64,000 nt of DNA from Nostoc linckia NIES-25 (GTDB lineage: Bacteria; Cyanobacteriota; Cyanobacteriia; Cyanobacteriales; Nostocaceae), in assembly GCF_002368035.1 (NCBI RefSeq), contig NZ_AP018222.1, forward strand, positions 5,908,748 through 5,972,747, written 5' to 3'. Below the pieces are notes generated by a model. That model saw only the letters and a program-made list of their open reading frames with translations. It was not told the DNA's origin and did not search any database. The position numbers and the translations under genes were made by a program. This document shows positions 42,277 to 50,450 of this stretch, in pieces; position 1 is the stretch's first letter; the number at the start of each line of letters is the position of its first letter.

Positions 42277-42825
42277 ATGTTCAAACAGTTAGATAAGTTA
42301 GTTATTTTTATCTGTGCTTCTGGATTAAATCTTAATCCGGTTATGTCTTTAGCTTCTGAGCTTAGAGTTCCTTCTCTTACTTCAACCAAAAACTTAGTTT
42401 CTGAAGCTGCTAATATTAATGATTTAATTACCAATCCTCTTCACCTACAGATCAGCCTTCGCAAGCGTCGAGTAACCCTGTACCGAGGAAAAACCCAAAT
42501 TAAAAGTTATCCAATAGCAGTAGGTCGCCAAAAATGGGAAACCCCAATTGGTAATTTCCGAGTACGTACAATGTTGGAAAACCCTACTTGGATAAACCCT
42601 TTTACAGGTAAGGCTATTCCAGGAGGAGACCCTGAAAACCCACTTGGAAAATACTGGATTGGATTTTGGACAAACGGTAAAAATTGGATTGGTTTTCACG
42701 GCACTCCTAATCCTAATTCAGTAGGCAAGGCTGCCTCACACGGTTGTATTCGGATGTACAACAACGATGTTAGGGAATTATTCAATCAGGTAAGTTTGGG
42801 AACGCCAGTTATAGTAGTGCCATAA
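42277..42825 (+). CDS. L,D-transpeptidase (YkuD domain)
   Basis: ATG at 42277 is used; an in-frame TTG at 42250 would add nine residues. The 182-residue protein has an N-terminal hydrophobic stretch (KLVIFICASGLNL) suggesting export, and a YkuD catalytic domain: ISLRKRRVTLYRG, GRQKWETPIGNFRV, and the catalytic HGTPN and SHGCIRMYNNDV, with His and Cys in place. These enzymes form 3-3 cross-links in peptidoglycan or attach proteins to it. No ribosome site is clear. The short possible leader at 42146 precedes it. Confidence 0.9.
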   Translation: MFKQLDKLVIFICASGLNLNPVMSLASELRVPSLTSTKNLVSEAANINDLITNPLHLQISLRKRRVTLYRGKTQIKSYPIAVGRQKWETPIGNFRVRTMLENPTWINPFTGKAIPGGDPENPLGKYWIGFWTNGKNWIGFHGTPNPNSVGKAASHGCIRMYNNDVRELFNQVSLGTPVIVVP

Positions 42826-42907
42826 TTTCTTCTACAGAGAATCTTATCCAATTCAAATAATGTTTGCGACACATCAATTATTCGTAAGGGCACAACAATG
42901 TTCATAC

Positions 42908-43089
42908 GTGTCAACTTAAGCTCAAACTGTTGCCCCACAATCGTTTTACCCCACCCCCAACCCCTCCCCTTGCCAAGGGGAGGGGAGGTTTTGCGTCAGC
43001 AAAGCCGGGGTGGGGTAACGCGGATATTGATGGTAAATGAGTAGAACTCAATATCACGTCTTCACAAGGGTTTCACGTTAAGTTGACAC
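42908..43089. mobile_element. 183-bp-type module with GTGTCAACTTAA inverted ends (copy B)
   Basis: GTGTCAACTTAA at 42908-42919 and TTAAGTTGACAC at 43078-43089 are perfect inverted ends. The module lies at the tip of a hairpin whose arms are GTAAGGGCACAAC (42884 onward) and GTTGTGCCCCTAC (to 43113). This in turn sits inside an element whose ends resemble the 23954 element in reverse orientation (about 42848-43146). No gene is present between 42826 and 43230. Confidence 0.65.
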
Positions 43090-43230
43090 CAATGAACGAT
43101 GTTGTGCCCCTACCCATCTGTCGCATTCTTTTTTCAAACTAGTATTATCTTTTACGCTAGAGAATGCGGTTTTCCGAAGGTTTGTCGCCGATTTGTCTGA
43201 TTTCACGCCCTACCCACGTATGTATTTATA

Positions 43231-44247
43231 TCAAAATTTATTAAAGCCAGCAGAACGACGATAAAGTAACCAGATAAACAGCGGTGAACCCAGCAAGGCG
43301 GTGACGGAACCAACTGGTAGTTCTACTGCTCCTAATCTAGAGAGTAAATCTGCAAAAGTCAGCAACCATGCACCTGCAAGGGCGGAAAGTGGCAAAACAA
43401 AGCGGTGATCTGTACCAACGAGCAGCCGGACGGCGTGAGGGACAACAAGACCGACAAATCCAATTAAGCCGCTGATGCTGACTGCACCTGCGGCTAATAA
43501 TGTGGCGACACCACCAATTAAAAGGCGCGATCGCGTTAACGAAATTCCCAATCCCACAGCCAAATCATCGCCCAAAGCCAACACATTCACCGATCGCGCC
43601 AGCAAGCACCCCGCCACTAATGCAACGATGATGTAACCACTAGGAATAGAAATTTCTTGCCAACCCCGCCCGTTAAGGCTACCAACTAACCAACTCAGTG
43701 CAATTTGAATTTGACCGTCTTCAGCTAAAAGCAGCAAGGTACTTTGCACGGCACCAAATAAAGAACTCACCGCCACCCCGCCTAAAATTAGTCGCTCAAC
43801 TGAAATTCCCGACCCCGCACGACCTAGTAAAATTACGATCGCTGAAGTCAAAATTGCACCTATCCATGCAGCTAGAGGAATGGCGATCGGTAATATTTGC
43901 CAGGCGAGCATCAAGATTACAATTAATCCTGCACCCGCAGAAATGCCGAGAATAAAAGGATCGGCAAGACTATTACGTAACATTCCTTGCAACAAAGCTC
44001 CCGACATACCCAAAGCAGCGCCGACAATAAGAGCCGCACAAATGCGCGGAAGACGCAAATCCCAAAGAATTGTCTGTTTAATCGGATCGCCTTCCCGAAG
44101 AAGAGCTTGCCAAAACTCAGACATACTCAAAGGTACCGCTCCTTGGGAAAGCGACAGCGCTAGCGTTACCACCAGCCCTATACCAAATAGCAAAACAGCC
44201 CAAAATATGCGGTATTCACTGAAAATTGCCTGAAATAGTCTTTTCAT
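43231..44247 (-). CDS. FecCD/BtuC-family ABC transporter permease (iron-siderophore or cobalamin type), orphan
   Basis: The ATG at 44247 is preferred: the longer reading to 44310 adds 21 residues that derive from repeat-like DNA. The 338-residue product has about nine or ten transmembrane helices and the FecCD signature segments LWDLRLPRICAALIVGAAL, MSGALLQGMLRNSLADPFI and ISGLIGFVGLVVPHAVRLL. It would import siderophore-iron, heme or B12 through the inner membrane with a binding protein and ATPase. Neither partner gene is in the window, so it is an orphan or shares partners encoded elsewhere. Confidence 0.9.
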   Translation of the reverse strand: MKRLFQAIFSEYRIFWAVLLFGIGLVVTLALSLSQGAVPLSMSEFWQALLREGDPIKQTILWDLRLPRICAALIVGAALGMSGALLQGMLRNSLADPFILGISAGAGLIVILMLAWQILPIAIPLAAWIGAILTSAIVILLGRAGSGISVERLILGGVAVSSLFGAVQSTLLLLAEDGQIQIALSWLVGSLNGRGWQEISIPSGYIIVALVAGCLLARSVNVLALGDDLAVGLGISLTRSRLLIGGVATLLAAGAVSISGLIGFVGLVVPHAVRLLVGTDHRFVLPLSALAGAWLLTFADLLSRLGAVELPVGSVTALLGSPLFIWLLYRRSAGFNKF

Positions 44248-44356
44248 TAATGGAAGCGAATGGAGAGATGGAGGGATAGGGAGATAGCGAGCAGAGGTGC
44301 AAAGGGGCAAAGAGTAAAATACTCTTAACTCCTAATTCCTCCCTCAGCACTCCCTT

Positions 44357-45208
44357 TTAACCATAAGCACCATTGGGAAGAAATCCTAACAGTTGCTTCA
44401 ATCTTGGGTCTGCTTGTTCGTAGCAGTGACTAGGCATTTGATAATTCATAAAAGGTGCGTATTTGTGCCCAACCAGTCTCTTGGCATAAGTAATCTGCGT
44501 AATGTAACGAGTGATAGCGGAAGAGTTTCTAGAGCCTCTATGCCATACCTGATTGTTAAAACAAACGGCAGAACCCATTGCTCCCAGACAACTGTAAATT
44601 CGGTCTTCATATCCTGAAATATCACCGTCGCATAACTTACCAAACAGATGAGATCCCGGAATCACTTGAGTCGGGCCATTTTCTTCTGATAATACATCCG
44701 TTAGGTAGTAATTTACTGTGAATGCAAGAACATTCAAGCGAATGTTAGTCAAGGGTTTCCCATCAAGCGAAATTACATGGGGTGTGTCGTCTTGATGCCA
44801 TGCATTTTTAGCTAATCCGTCAGTTTCTGGAGGAATCTTAAATGAGTTGTTATGGATAACATGAATTATATTAGCATTAGGAATACCATCATCTATTGAA
44901 TAACCTGTTCCATTTGCGCCACCAATTAAATTTTCTGCAAAAGTCACGATTGGCTCTAAAGCAAAAAGATTTAAATTCTCCTGTGAATGCTCGAACATTC
45001 GCTTCATTATTTTCTTTGATTTGTGATAACCTTTACCTTCAGTCTTCTTGAGAGTTTCATCTAAATCATTTCTTAGAAGTTCGCATTGCTCTGGTGTCAA
45101 CACATTGTGAATTACCAAAAAGCCATTAGTATGAAAATACTCAATCCATTCATTTAGTTGCTCTGTAGATGTTTGTTTACCAGCTAGATATTGAGAATTT
45201 TTATTCAT
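44357..45208 (-). CDS. Phytanoyl-CoA dioxygenase (PhyH)-family oxygenase
   Basis: The protein has 283 residues and a jelly-roll 2-oxoglutarate/Fe(II) dioxygenase pattern. The HxD iron ligands appear in WHQDDTPHVIS (about residue 140) and the distal His in FNNQVWHRGSRNSS (about 220), with an Arg (about 230) for 2-oxoglutarate. Members hydroxylate diverse small molecules. N-terminal IEYFHTNGFLVIHNVLTPEQ matches PhyH. The neighbouring permease is 109 bp downstream on the same strand; a link such as modification of a siderophore is possible but only suggested by proximity. Confidence 0.88.
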   Translation of the reverse strand: MNKNSQYLAGKQTSTEQLNEWIEYFHTNGFLVIHNVLTPEQCELLRNDLDETLKKTEGKGYHKSKKIMKRMFEHSQENLNLFALEPIVTFAENLIGGANGTGYSIDDGIPNANIIHVIHNNSFKIPPETDGLAKNAWHQDDTPHVISLDGKPLTNIRLNVLAFTVNYYLTDVLSEENGPTQVIPGSHLFGKLCDGDISGYEDRIYSCLGAMGSAVCFNNQVWHRGSRNSSAITRYITQITYAKRLVGHKYAPFMNYQMPSHCYEQADPRLKQLLGFLPNGAYG

Positions 45209-45508
45209 TGATTTTTTTTGATATTAATACAGAAGATAAGCTTTGTTTTTTAACCTGTTACTTGCAGTCGGAAGGTAAGCTTTCAAAATTCGATATTCTC
45301 AAATTTTTAAGTTTTATGAATAAAATTTTAGACTACAGTAGGGGCGCACAGCTGTGCGCCCCTACAATGATTTGATTTTTTTTCGGTGTATTCCATTCAA
45401 TTGAAAACCGCTATAAGATGGCGATCGCTTGGATGAAAATGTCACTATCATCATTGAACAGGACGCGGGAACACAGGGAAAAACCAATGCCCCATGCCCC
45501 ATGTCCAA
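45209..45508. other. Intergenic region with a dispersed palindrome
   Basis: A GTAGGGGCGCACAG / CTGTGCGCCCCTAC palindrome lies at 45338-45365. The surrounding sequence is AT-rich. The left part should hold the promoter of the PhyH gene. Confidence 0.6.
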
Positions 45509-46132
45509 TTAAATCAATTCCAGTCCACCTCGATAGCCGGTAACAATGCGGCTACCATCCTTGAGAATGTGAACTTCGATTTGGTCGCTAGCCCAGGTAA
45601 TCTGGTCAGATAAAGCAGGGTTAAATATATGAATTCTCTGGTTACTAGAAGAAACTGGAGAATTAGGAGAATTAATTGCCAAAGATTGCACAAAAGGCCC
45701 GTCAATTAAGATATCAAGTTGTTCTAACAATTCTTGGGAACCTGGCGGTGCAGATTCAGACTGTAGCTGCTTGAGGGTGAACCCAGTAAAAGACATTACA
45801 TTCAACCCAGCAGCTTTTACCTTACGAGCTAAAGATGCTAGCGTAGGTGCTTGCCAAAACGGTTCTCCACCAGAGAACGTTACACCAGTGTTGCTAGAAT
45901 TACTGAGGATGTTCTCTGCAATAGTATCAACAGCAACAAGTTGGTTAGCCTCAAAAGACCAGGAGTCAGGATTAAAGCAGCCAGGACATTCACGCGGACA
46001 ACCTTGCACCCAAATAACTGCACGACAACCAGGGCCATTGACTTCTGAGGAATCGACATAACCCATGATGTTGAGATACCCAGAGGGAATTTCTGTGAGT
46101 GCTAGTGATGGGTCAGTTGGCTTAGTTTCCAT
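45509..46132 (-). CDS. NrdG-like radical SAM 4Fe-4S activating protein
   Basis: A strong AGGAG precedes the ATG. The 207-residue protein has the radical SAM cluster motif CPRECPGC (C-x3-C-x2-C) near residue 45, the SAM-contact GVTFSGGEPFWQ near 85, and IDGPFVQSL near 150, in the order of NrdG/PflA activases. These enzymes generate a glycyl radical on a partner (anaerobic ribonucleotide reductase, pyruvate formate-lyase). No such partner is encoded in this window. A 55-residue gene lies 237 bp upstream on the same strand. Confidence 0.88.
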   Translation of the reverse strand: METKPTDPSLALTEIPSGYLNIMGYVDSSEVNGPGCRAVIWVQGCPRECPGCFNPDSWSFEANQLVAVDTIAENILSNSSNTGVTFSGGEPFWQAPTLASLARKVKAAGLNVMSFTGFTLKQLQSESAPPGSQELLEQLDILIDGPFVQSLAINSPNSPVSSSNQRIHIFNPALSDQITWASDQIEVHILKDGSRIVTGYRGGLELI

Positions 46133-46369
46133 CTCTTTAACTCCTTTTAAAGCCTTGCCTGTTAACTATATAACTATAGCGAAATATTGTAATACTCCAC
46201 CTTAGTAAGGAACTCAGGCTTTTTTGTCGGCGTTTGTACTCGATCGCTACTTAAAAGAGGTGTTTTTGATGCCGAATGCTACCAACACCAATTTTAAGAA
46301 TGATTGTCAGACATGGAATACTTAGAGCAATTACTAGCTACTTTGTAACAATAAATTGAAAGTAATGAA

Positions 46370-46537
46370 TTAACTCGCGTGTTCCCAATCACTCAGTAAT
46401 TCATGCTGCTGTACTATTTTCTTGGACTTACGGAATGGTACTTTTGGAGTGCCAATATTCATTCCAGGAAAAGACTGTTTTTTAGTCTTGGTGGGTTTGT
46501 TTTCTTGTGTCGTTGAACTGATTTGTGTGGTTTTCAT
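46370..46537 (-). CDS. Candidate small protein, 55 residues, upstream of the radical SAM gene
   Basis: The frame starts MKTTQISSTTQENK and ends ELLSDWEHAS. It is rich in Lys, Thr and Gln, with a central FPGMNIGTPKVPF segment and no membrane helix. It sits in a 630-bp gap (46133-46763) otherwise without a gene, on the same strand as the NrdG-like gene. No strong ribosome site is visible. It does not contain the RVSGYG-type glycyl-radical motif. It could be a small conserved protein or a substrate of the radical SAM enzyme. Confidence 0.45.
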   Translation of the reverse strand: MKTTQISSTTQENKPTKTKKQSFPGMNIGTPKVPFRKSKKIVQQHELLSDWEHAS

Positions 46538-46627
46538 TGCTAATTAGATGTTTGATTAAAACTTCAGCACTAATCTATAACATCAATTTTCAAATGGCAA
46601 ATTTCTAAAGAGAGAAAAAAATATATA

Positions 46628-46655
46628 TTGGGCATTGGGCATTGGGCATTGGGCA
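46628..46655. repeat. Tandem TTGGGCA x 4
   Basis: Four perfect 7-bp units at the outer edge of the inverted repeat that flanks the TPR glycosyltransferase gene. Confidence 0.9.
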
Positions 46656-46762
46656 GGGGAAAAGGTTAAAGGTTAAAGGGAAAAGGAATAAATTTAATCT
46701 TTCCCCTTTTCCCCTTACCCCTTTCCCTTTCCCCTTGTCCTCTTCCCGTGCCCCATGCCCCA
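46656..46762. repeat. Left inverted repeat flanking the glycosyltransferase gene
   Basis: This purine/pyrimidine-biased block runs up to the stop codon of the TPR glycosyltransferase gene. It is the reverse complement of 48005-48160 over most of its length, including a core of more than 50 bases with GGTTAAAGGTTAAAGG and ATAAATTTAATCTTTCCCC. The right copy has an extra block of about 24 bases containing GGTTCGACAAGCTCACC. Confidence 0.8.
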
Positions 46763-46763
46763 T

Positions 46764-47972
46764 TTACATAACTCCCATCTCTTGCAACCCCTGGCTTAGT
46801 CTTTTGGCTTCTTGGGGGTTATGCTTTTCATGAAGGGCGATCGCTTTTTTGAAAGCTGCCACACTTTCTTGATGATTGCCGACTTTTAGCAGCACTACAC
46901 CTAAATTTTGATAGGCCTCGGCGTAGTTGGGATTTAAGGCGATCGCATTTTGATAATAAGCGATGGCATCTGTAAAGAAACCCAAAGCTTTAAATGTCAT
47001 CGCCAGATTATAATGTCCGGCAACAAAACTCGGATCGATGTTCAAAGCTGCGATATAAGCAGTTTTCGCACCGTTGAAATCTCCTGCGGCTTTGAGTAAG
47101 TTTCCCAGGTTGTTGTACCCTCCTAGTTTGAGTATGGGATAAATTGGCAATTTAATGGCTGTTTGATAATGAGAAATAGCCTGCGGGAAATTTTTTAAGC
47201 GACTGTAGGCAATGCCTAAATGATAGTGAAGTTCGTACAAAATATCGTAGTTTTCTTCGCCAGCAGCGTGACTTTCGTTTATGCGCTGTAATCCTCGTCT
47301 GAGTAACTCCATTCCTTGGGGAATTTTCCCAGTTTCCACATACAATGCCCCTAATTTACTGCAAACATAGGGATCGTCAGGATGAGTAGCGAAAAATCCT
47401 TCCATCGCTGCTGCGGCTTTGGTATATTTATTATTTTGAGCGATCGCACTTTTTTGATATCCTGTGTGGAGAATTGCTACTCCTGGTAAATAACCCACCT
47501 GCCAGTGCGGTTCTTTGGTTAAAATTGCCGACACGCTATCATCAACTAAGGCATGGTAAGGACGGTCAAAGTGAATATCTGGATGATTGCGGAATAATCT
47601 TGAAACCAGAGAATAAGGAGATTGTTCCGCACCAACCTCCTGACGGACAAGGTTGAGTAATAAATATTCGTCCCTAGCAATGGCGTCTTGCAATAGCGGT
47701 ACAATTCCTGGCGTGAGAGTTTCATCAGCATCTAACACCAAAACCCAATCACCAGTTACATATTTTAAAGCTGCATTGCGGGCGGCACTGAAATCATCAC
47801 ACCATTTAAAATGATGGACTTTCGCCCCGAACTCTTGGGCAACATAAGGAGTGCGATCGATTGAGCCTGTATCCAACACTACCATTTCATCTACCACTTT
47901 GTTGACACTGCTTAGACATTTGGGCAGTGTTGCTGCTTCGTTTTTCACAATCATGCACAGACTCAAACTCAT
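46764..47972 (-). CDS. GT2 glycosyltransferase with TPR repeats
   Basis: The 402-residue protein starts with a GT2 domain (residues about 1-230): LSLCMIVKNEAATLPKCL, VLDTGSIDRT and the donor-binding VLVLDADETLTP (near residue 85). The C-terminal part (about 240-395) contains TPR units such as AGHYNLAMTFKALG and AEAYQNLGVVLLKVGNH. This layout is that of SunS-like and related GT2-TPR proteins that glycosylate or scaffold; the acceptor is unknown. The gene is bracketed by inverted repeats of over 100 bp on both sides. Confidence 0.9.
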   Translation of the reverse strand: MSLSLCMIVKNEAATLPKCLSSVNKVVDEMVVLDTGSIDRTPYVAQEFGAKVHHFKWCDDFSAARNAALKYVTGDWVLVLDADETLTPGIVPLLQDAIARDEYLLLNLVRQEVGAEQSPYSLVSRLFRNHPDIHFDRPYHALVDDSVSAILTKEPHWQVGYLPGVAILHTGYQKSAIAQNNKYTKAAAAMEGFFATHPDDPYVCSKLGALYVETGKIPQGMELLRRGLQRINESHAAGEENYDILYELHYHLGIAYSRLKNFPQAISHYQTAIKLPIYPILKLGGYNNLGNLLKAAGDFNGAKTAYIAALNIDPSFVAGHYNLAMTFKALGFFTDAIAYYQNAIALNPNYAEAYQNLGVVLLKVGNHQESVAAFKKAIALHEKHNPQEAKRLSQGLQEMGVM

Positions 47973-48004
47973 ACGCTAATCTTCGTTTAATTTAGTGTTT
48001 AAAA

Positions 48005-48160
48005 AATGGGAATGGGGCATAGGGCATGGGGCATGGGGTGTAGGAAGAGGACAAGGGGAAAGGGAAAGGGGTATGGTTCGACAAGCTCACCAACCGGGGA
48101 AAAGGGGAAAGATTAAATTTATTCCTTTTCCCTTTAACCTTTAACCTTTTCCCCCGCCCA
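48005..48160. repeat. Right inverted repeat flanking the glycosyltransferase gene
   Basis: Reverse complement of 46635-46762 with an insertion of about 24 bases near 48074-48097. A third copy in this orientation lies at 60974-61073. The rest of the spacer up to 48291 contains ACTTCGGCTGCGCTCAG filler and the promoter region of the kinase gene. Confidence 0.8.
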
Positions 48161-48291
48161 ATGCCCAATGCCCCATGCCCCATACTTCGGCTGCGCTCAG
48201 TACAAGTGCCCCATACGCCACTCAATTATGTGCAAAAATCAAGATTAACAAAATAAGTGAATGAGTAATTCCAGCAGCAAGGGGGAATTTA

Positions 48292-49716
48292 ATGCAGGGC
48301 CAAACCATCGCTGGACGCTACCAAATTCTCACCCAACTGGGACAAGGGGAGTTTGGTACGACTTTTTTAGCTCAAGACATACAAAGGGCAGGAAATCCGC
48401 AATGCGTTGTTAAGCATTTTAAACCATTCTCTACTGATACATATACTTTAGGGGAAGCCAAACGTTTGTTTGACCAGGAAGCATTAATTCTGGAAACGTT
48501 AGGAAAGCATGACCAAATTCCTCAGTTATTGGCTCACTTTGAAGAAAATCAAGAATTTTATTTAGTTCAAGAATTTATTTCAGGTCATGATATTACTGAA
48601 GAAATACCACCTCTAGATGAGCGATTGAGTGAATATGAAACTATTAAACTTTTAAAAGAAATTTTGGAAGTTTTAGCATTTGTCCATCAACATAATGTGA
48701 TTCATCGGAATCTTAAACCTGCTAACATTAGGCGCAGACAGTTAGATAACAAGATTGTGCTAATTGATTTTGGGGCTGTTAAACAAATTAGTACTCAAAT
48801 GACTAATGCTCAAGGGGAAATAAATTTTACATTTGCCATTGGTACTTATGGTTATATGCCAAGCGAACAAGCTAGTGGCACTCCACAATTGAGCAGCGAT
48901 ATCTATGCAGTAGGAATTATTGCTATCCAAGCTTTGACAGGAATTAATCCTGCTGACTTTGGCACTCAAGGACTACCAAGAAACCCGCATACAGGAGAAA
49001 TTGATTGGCGCAATCAAATACAAGTGAGTCAGCAGCTAGCAGAAATTATAGACACGATGGTGCTGTATGACTTACGCCAGCGTTATCCCACAGCAACATC
49101 CGCATTGCAAGCTTTAGAAATGCTAGAGAAAATACCAGATACTAAAATTGAGAAAACCTTACAAGTGGCACCACCACAAAAATTTTTCCTCAGTGCAGGA
49201 ATAACAGCTGTAGTCGCTACTATAAGTCTATGGTTATTGCAATTACAAACTCCTAACCAAAATTTTTTAATATATCAAGATTTGAGTTATGGTATACAAA
49301 TCGAATATCCAGAAACTTGGAAAATTCAAGAAACGCCAAATCTAATCACTAAAGGTTTAGTAACATTCTTATCACCCCAAGAAACTGAAAAAGATAATTT
49401 TCAAGAATTCTTTACTATAACTATTGAAACGTTTTCTGGGACGTTACAAGAATCGCAAGATTTATTTATTAAGGAAATAAAAGCTACTTTATCTGATGCA
49501 ACTATTGTAAATATAAGTGAAACAAGTTTAGCAAAAAAAAGAGCTAATCAACTTATTTTTATGGGCAAAGATGGAAATAAGAATCTAAAAAATTTACAAA
49601 TTTGGACTTTAAAGGGGAATCAAGCATATATCATTACTTATTCAGCAGCATTAGATGATTACGATCGCTTCTTGCCCATCGCAGAAAAAATGATTGAATC
49701 TTTTGAAATTCATTAA
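48292..49716 (+). CDS. Ser/Thr protein kinase-like protein with HRN catalytic loop and PsbP-like C-terminal domain
   Basis: The protein has 474 residues. The kinase domain (about 10-280) has a glycine loop (GQGEFGTT), K41 in CVVKHFKPF, and LIDFGAVKQ, but the catalytic loop reads IHRNLKPANI, so the catalytic base Asp is Asn140. It may be a pseudokinase or a weak kinase. A transmembrane helix (about 302-322) is followed by a domain of about 150 residues that begins YGIQIEYPETWKI, matching the PsbP-like fold. The paralogue at 58989 keeps HRD. Start supported by GGGGG five to six bases before the ATG. Confidence 0.9.
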   Translation: MQGQTIAGRYQILTQLGQGEFGTTFLAQDIQRAGNPQCVVKHFKPFSTDTYTLGEAKRLFDQEALILETLGKHDQIPQLLAHFEENQEFYLVQEFISGHDITEEIPPLDERLSEYETIKLLKEILEVLAFVHQHNVIHRNLKPANIRRRQLDNKIVLIDFGAVKQISTQMTNAQGEINFTFAIGTYGYMPSEQASGTPQLSSDIYAVGIIAIQALTGINPADFGTQGLPRNPHTGEIDWRNQIQVSQQLAEIIDTMVLYDLRQRYPTATSALQALEMLEKIPDTKIEKTLQVAPPQKFFLSAGITAVVATISLWLLQLQTPNQNFLIYQDLSYGIQIEYPETWKIQETPNLITKGLVTFLSPQETEKDNFQEFFTITIETFSGTLQESQDLFIKEIKATLSDATIVNISETSLAKKRANQLIFMGKDGNKNLKNLQIWTLKGNQAYIITYSAALDDYDRFLPIAEKMIESFEIH

Positions 49717-49805
49717 TGATTTTGTCAAGCTAAAATTAGACAGACGGCTATGATTTGAAAATGGCGTAAAAATACTATCTACCGCACCACTATTTGAGAT
49801 AAATC

Positions 49806-50450
49806 ATGGCTCAAGCTTTACCTAAACAAATAACTTTTGATGAATTTATCGAGTGGCTGCCAGAAAATTCCGAGGTACGCTACGAACTGCACGATAGGGT
49901 AATTATCGAAATGCCAAAGCCGACTGGGAAGCATTCAAATGTGACTGGTTTTTTGATTGAAGAATTAGTTTTAACTATCATCCAAATGGGAAAGCGAGGT
50001 ATTTGGACAATTCCCAGAGAATCGATTGTCAAGCCTAGCAATGAAAAATCTGGCTATGAACCGGATATCATTGTTTTAGATCGAGATGCTATCAGCAGTA
50101 AACCTCGTTGGGAACGCGAATCAATCATTGAGAATGCGACGAGTGTAAAATTGATTGTTGAAGTTGTGAGTAGTAATTGGCGTGATGATTATCACAAAAA
50201 ACTGGCTGATTATGTTCGCGCAGCGTCTCGAAGAGAAGAGATGGGTATTCCTGAATACTGGGTTGTGGACTATGCTGCATTCGGTGGACGCGTGTTTCTT
50301 GGGAATCCCAAACAGTCAGCTATCTTTATTTACCAATTGATTGAAGGTGAATATCAAGTTAGCCAATTTAAGCGAGGTGATTCATTAATATCATCAACAT
50401 TCCCAGACTTAAATTTGACTGCTGACCAGATTTTTCAAGCAGGAGAATGA
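49806..50450 (+). CDS. Uma2-family (DUF820) PD-(D/E)XK endonuclease-like protein
   Basis: The 214-residue protein has the family core: YELHDRVIIEMPKPTGKHS, YEPDIIVLDRD with a metal-binding Asp near residue 93, and LIVEVVSSNW (Glu near 118, then the Ser/Lys region). Uma2 proteins are abundant in cyanobacteria and have a restriction-endonuclease fold; their biological role is unknown. Between ADY and EEMGIPEYW the protein carries about eight extra residues (VRAASRRE) from a GCGCAGCGTCTCGAAGAG repeat, so a dispersed repeat has been inserted in frame (50217-50240). Confidence 0.88.
   Translation: MAQALPKQITFDEFIEWLPENSEVRYELHDRVIIEMPKPTGKHSNVTGFLIEELVLTIIQMGKRGIWTIPRESIVKPSNEKSGYEPDIIVLDRDAISSKPRWERESIIENATSVKLIVEVVSSNWRDDYHKKLADYVRAASRREEMGIPEYWVVDYAAFGGRVFLGNPKQSAIFIYQLIEGEYQVSQFKRGDSLISSTFPDLNLTADQIFQAGE
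50217..50240. repeat. Short dispersed repeat inserted in frame in the Uma2 gene
   Basis: GTTCGCGCAGCGTCTCGAAG interrupts the usual Ala-Asp-Tyr-(Glu)-Gly-Ile-Pro-Glu-Tyr-Trp run by 24 bases, so the frame survives. The insertion is judged from family knowledge. Confidence 0.6.

Noticed and set aside
44248..44310. Longer N-terminus for the FecCD permease
   Set aside because: The extra residues come from AT/GC filler seen in spacers, and the family starts close to the first helix.
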